NCBI GenBank assembly: GCA_021811925.1
Contig: JAKAPY010000045.1
Location: 4,358 to 11,030 of the forward strand
Length of the DNA: 6,673 bases
Source: Thermoplasmata archaeon
GTDB taxonomy: Archaea; Thermoplasmatota; Thermoplasmata; Sysuiplasmatales; Sysuiplasmataceae
Direction of reading: 5' to 3'
The notes below the pieces were generated by a model. The model ran no database searches, was not told the DNA's origin, and saw only the letters and a list, made by a program, of their open reading frames with translations. Of the stretch, positions 5,802 through 6,673 are shown piece after piece. Every line of letters begins with the position of its first letter. Positions within the stretch are counted from its first letter, which is position 1. The position numbers were made by a program, and so were the translations under genes.

Positions 5802-6335
5802 TCATTCCTGCGGCTTGTTCGACTTGCTCTCGAGCGTGTGCCAGTCTATCACCCGCTGGATGATTTTTCTGGTTCCGTTGAGGTCGTAGTCCATTTTGGA
5901 AAGCCTGACTATCCTGATGCCCTGGAGTCCCCGTTTCCGCATCTGCATTTCCAGTTCCTTCTCGTCAAACCGCTGATCGTAGCCGAGCGCAATAATGTCG
6001 GGACGGATCTCCTCAACCGTCTTGTATATGTCATCCTCATGCCCGAGAACGGCCCTGTCAACAGGTTTGAGTGCGGCAACGAGTTCCACGCGCATCTTGC
6101 CGGGGGTGATGGGTTCATGCTTCATTTTCCTTACAGTCGCATCTGTAGCCACGACGACGACCAGTTCGTCCCCCAGTTTTTTTGCCTCCTGCAGGTAATG
6201 CAGATGGCCGAGGTGGACAATATCGAACACACCGGACGCCATTACTCTTACTGGTTTTTTGACTTCGAGAATATGAAATCCCTTCGGGTGGTTGTTGAAA
6301 TAGCGAACACGCGGTTGTATTTTGCTTTTGCCCAT
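5802..6335 (-). CDS. ribL: FAD synthetase, archaeal RibL type (nucleotidyltransferase)
   Basis: A 177-residue protein of the glycerol-3-phosphate cytidylyltransferase-like fold, expected to transfer a nucleotidyl group to FMN to make FAD in the cytosol. The nucleotide-binding core is clear: VRVMASGVFDIVHLGHLHYL (29-48) with the HxGH motif as HLGH (41-44), the LGDELVVVVATD strand (54-65), AVLGHEDDIYKTVEEI (95-110), and IIALGYDQRFDEKEL (114-128), the archaeal FAD synthetase form of the substrate region. NGTRKII (153-159) sits where related transferases carry their second nucleotide-binding motif. Archaeal RibL proteins usually start at the first strand; here about 28 extra residues precede it. 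ATG 6335 is the only ATG, GTG or TTG ahead of that strand, and a TATA-like box lies 26 bases above it, so the extension appears genuine. The protein contains no cysteine at all. A related cytidylyltransferase with another substrate is the main alternative. Confidence 0.86.
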   Translation of the reverse strand: MGKSKIQPRVRYFNNHPKGFHILEVKKPVRVMASGVFDIVHLGHLHYLQEAKKLGDELVVVVATDATVRKMKHEPITPGKMRVELVAALKPVDRAVLGHEDDIYKTVEEIRPDIIALGYDQRFDEKELEMQMRKRGLQGIRIVRLSKMDYDLNGTRKIIQRVIDWHTLESKSNKPQE

Positions 6336-6349
6336 GCCTTATTGCTGAC

Positions 6350-6363
6350 AGCATGCGTAAAAT
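6350..6363 (+). repeat. 14-base exact repeat, copy 2
   Basis: AGCATGCGTAAAAT is identical to 3135-3148. This copy overlaps the divergent TATA-like element and supplies an in-frame ATG at 6353 upstream of the likely isomerase start. It may be chance. Confidence 0.4.
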
Positions 6364-6364
6364 A
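6358..6364. promoter_or_regulatory. Shared TATA-like element between ribL and the isomerase gene
   Basis: TAAAATA on the plus strand reads TATTTTA on the minus strand. Its centre (6361) is 26 bases from the ribL ATG at 6335 and 25 bases from the isomerase ATG at 6386. Both distances equal the usual archaeal TATA-to-start spacing for leaderless mRNAs. It is the only AT-rich element in the 50-base gap, so one box probably serves one or both directions. The minus-strand reading is the better TATA match. Confidence 0.5.
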
Positions 6365-6385
6365 GTGGTCAGCGATCACATCCGC

Positions 6386-6673
6386 ATGACCCAGCAGGCG
6401 GCAATTCTTGACGACGCAGGTGGAAGGGCGGCTATCGACAAGAGCAGCATGTCAAAGGCAATCGCATCCTTCCCTTTCCAGCTTGAGAAAGGCTGGGAAC
6501 TCAGCAAGGGTATCGGCCCTGCCTCGTTCGGCTTCAGCCCTTCGAGCATTGTTCTGTCGGGGATGGGCGGCTCGGCTATTGGCGGCGACGTTCTGGCGGA
6601 TGCAATGAGGGGGCTAAGTGGTTTCAGGGTGGACGTCAACAGGACATATTCGCTGCCCAGGAAACTGGAAAAG
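6386..6673 (+). CDS. Phosphoglucose/phosphomannose isomerase, N-terminal part (cut by window edge)
   Basis: The first 96 codons of a SIS-domain sugar isomerase, probably the archaeal bifunctional enzyme that interconverts fructose 6-phosphate with glucose 6-phosphate and mannose 6-phosphate. The N-terminal helix segment ILDDAGGRAAIDKSSM (7-22) followed by ASFPFQLEKGWEL (27-39) is typical of this family. The SIS phosphate-binding motif is IVLSGMGGSAIGGD (55-68), and NRTYSLPRKLEK (85-96) matches the family's short strand after it. Family members are about 300-330 residues, so roughly two thirds lie beyond the window. In-frame starts also exist at ATG 6353 and GTG 6365. I chose ATG 6386 because family proteins start just before the LDD segment and the TATA-like element at 6358-6364 lies 25 bases above it. 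The gene is divergent from ribL. Confidence 0.85.
   Translation, partial: MTQQAAILDDAGGRAAIDKSSMSKAIASFPFQLEKGWELSKGIGPASFGFSPSSIVLSGMGGSAIGGDVLADAMRGLSGFRVDVNRTYSLPRKLEK

Noticed and set aside
5838..6365. A 175-codon open frame on the plus strand opposite ribL
   Set aside because: It mirrors the well supported ribL gene almost exactly and resembles no protein family; it is a shadow frame in GC-moderate DNA.
1..6673. CRISPR array, insertion sequence, tRNA or defence system
   Set aside because: No regularly spaced repeats, transposase-like frames, terminal inverted repeats, cloverleaf-forming segments or nuclease/toxin motifs were seen; almost all of the window is covered by ordinary genes.

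Overview
The window looks like a chromosomal segment of an archaeon, most plausibly from the Thermoplasmata. It carries an archaeal-type prolyl-tRNA synthetase, an archaeal ribose-phosphate pyrophosphokinase of the short Thermoplasma kind, an archaeal RibL-type FAD synthetase and the start of an archaeal-type phosphoglucose/phosphomannose isomerase. Starts sit about 25-27 bases below TATA-like boxes, with no convincing Shine-Dalgarno sequences, which fits the mostly leaderless transcription of that group. The base composition is moderately GC-rich, unlike the low-GC cultured Thermoplasma, Ferroplasma and Picrophilus. The lineage call is an inference from protein resemblance by eye.

Layout. 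(1) Positions 1-319, minus strand: the N-terminal 106 codons of a PPC/DUF296-domain protein, cut by the window edge. (2) Positions 320-532: a divergent intergenic region with a promoter candidate for each side and a short inverted repeat. (3) Positions 533-2992, plus strand: a large molybdopterin-binding subunit of the xanthine dehydrogenase/aldehyde oxidase family, with no partner subunits in view. (4) Positions 3159-3374, plus strand: a small protein with two membrane segments, unrecognised. (5) Positions 3375-6335, minus strand: three housekeeping genes in the order ribL, prs, proS, all read towards decreasing coordinates. TATA-like boxes lie ahead of each, so they may be separate transcription units. 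(6) Positions 6386-6673, plus strand: the 5' part of a sugar isomerase with a SIS domain, divergent from ribL and apparently sharing an AT-rich promoter element with it.

How the genes relate. proS (charging of tRNA-Pro), prs (PRPP for nucleotides and histidine) and ribL (FAD from FMN) are core metabolism with no tight common pathway. The isomerase adds sugar-phosphate interconversion. The molybdoenzyme subunit is the accessory element: it needs molybdopterin and normally also FAD and 2Fe-2S partner subunits, which must be elsewhere in the genome if the enzyme is conventional.

I found no convincing new multi-gene system, no CRISPR array, no mobile element and no RNA gene. The points most worth a second look are the orphan molybdoenzyme subunit with an atypical active-site segment, a FAD synthetase with no cysteines and an N-terminal extension, a shared divergent promoter box, and several start sites where promoter and family evidence disagree with the longest reading frame.
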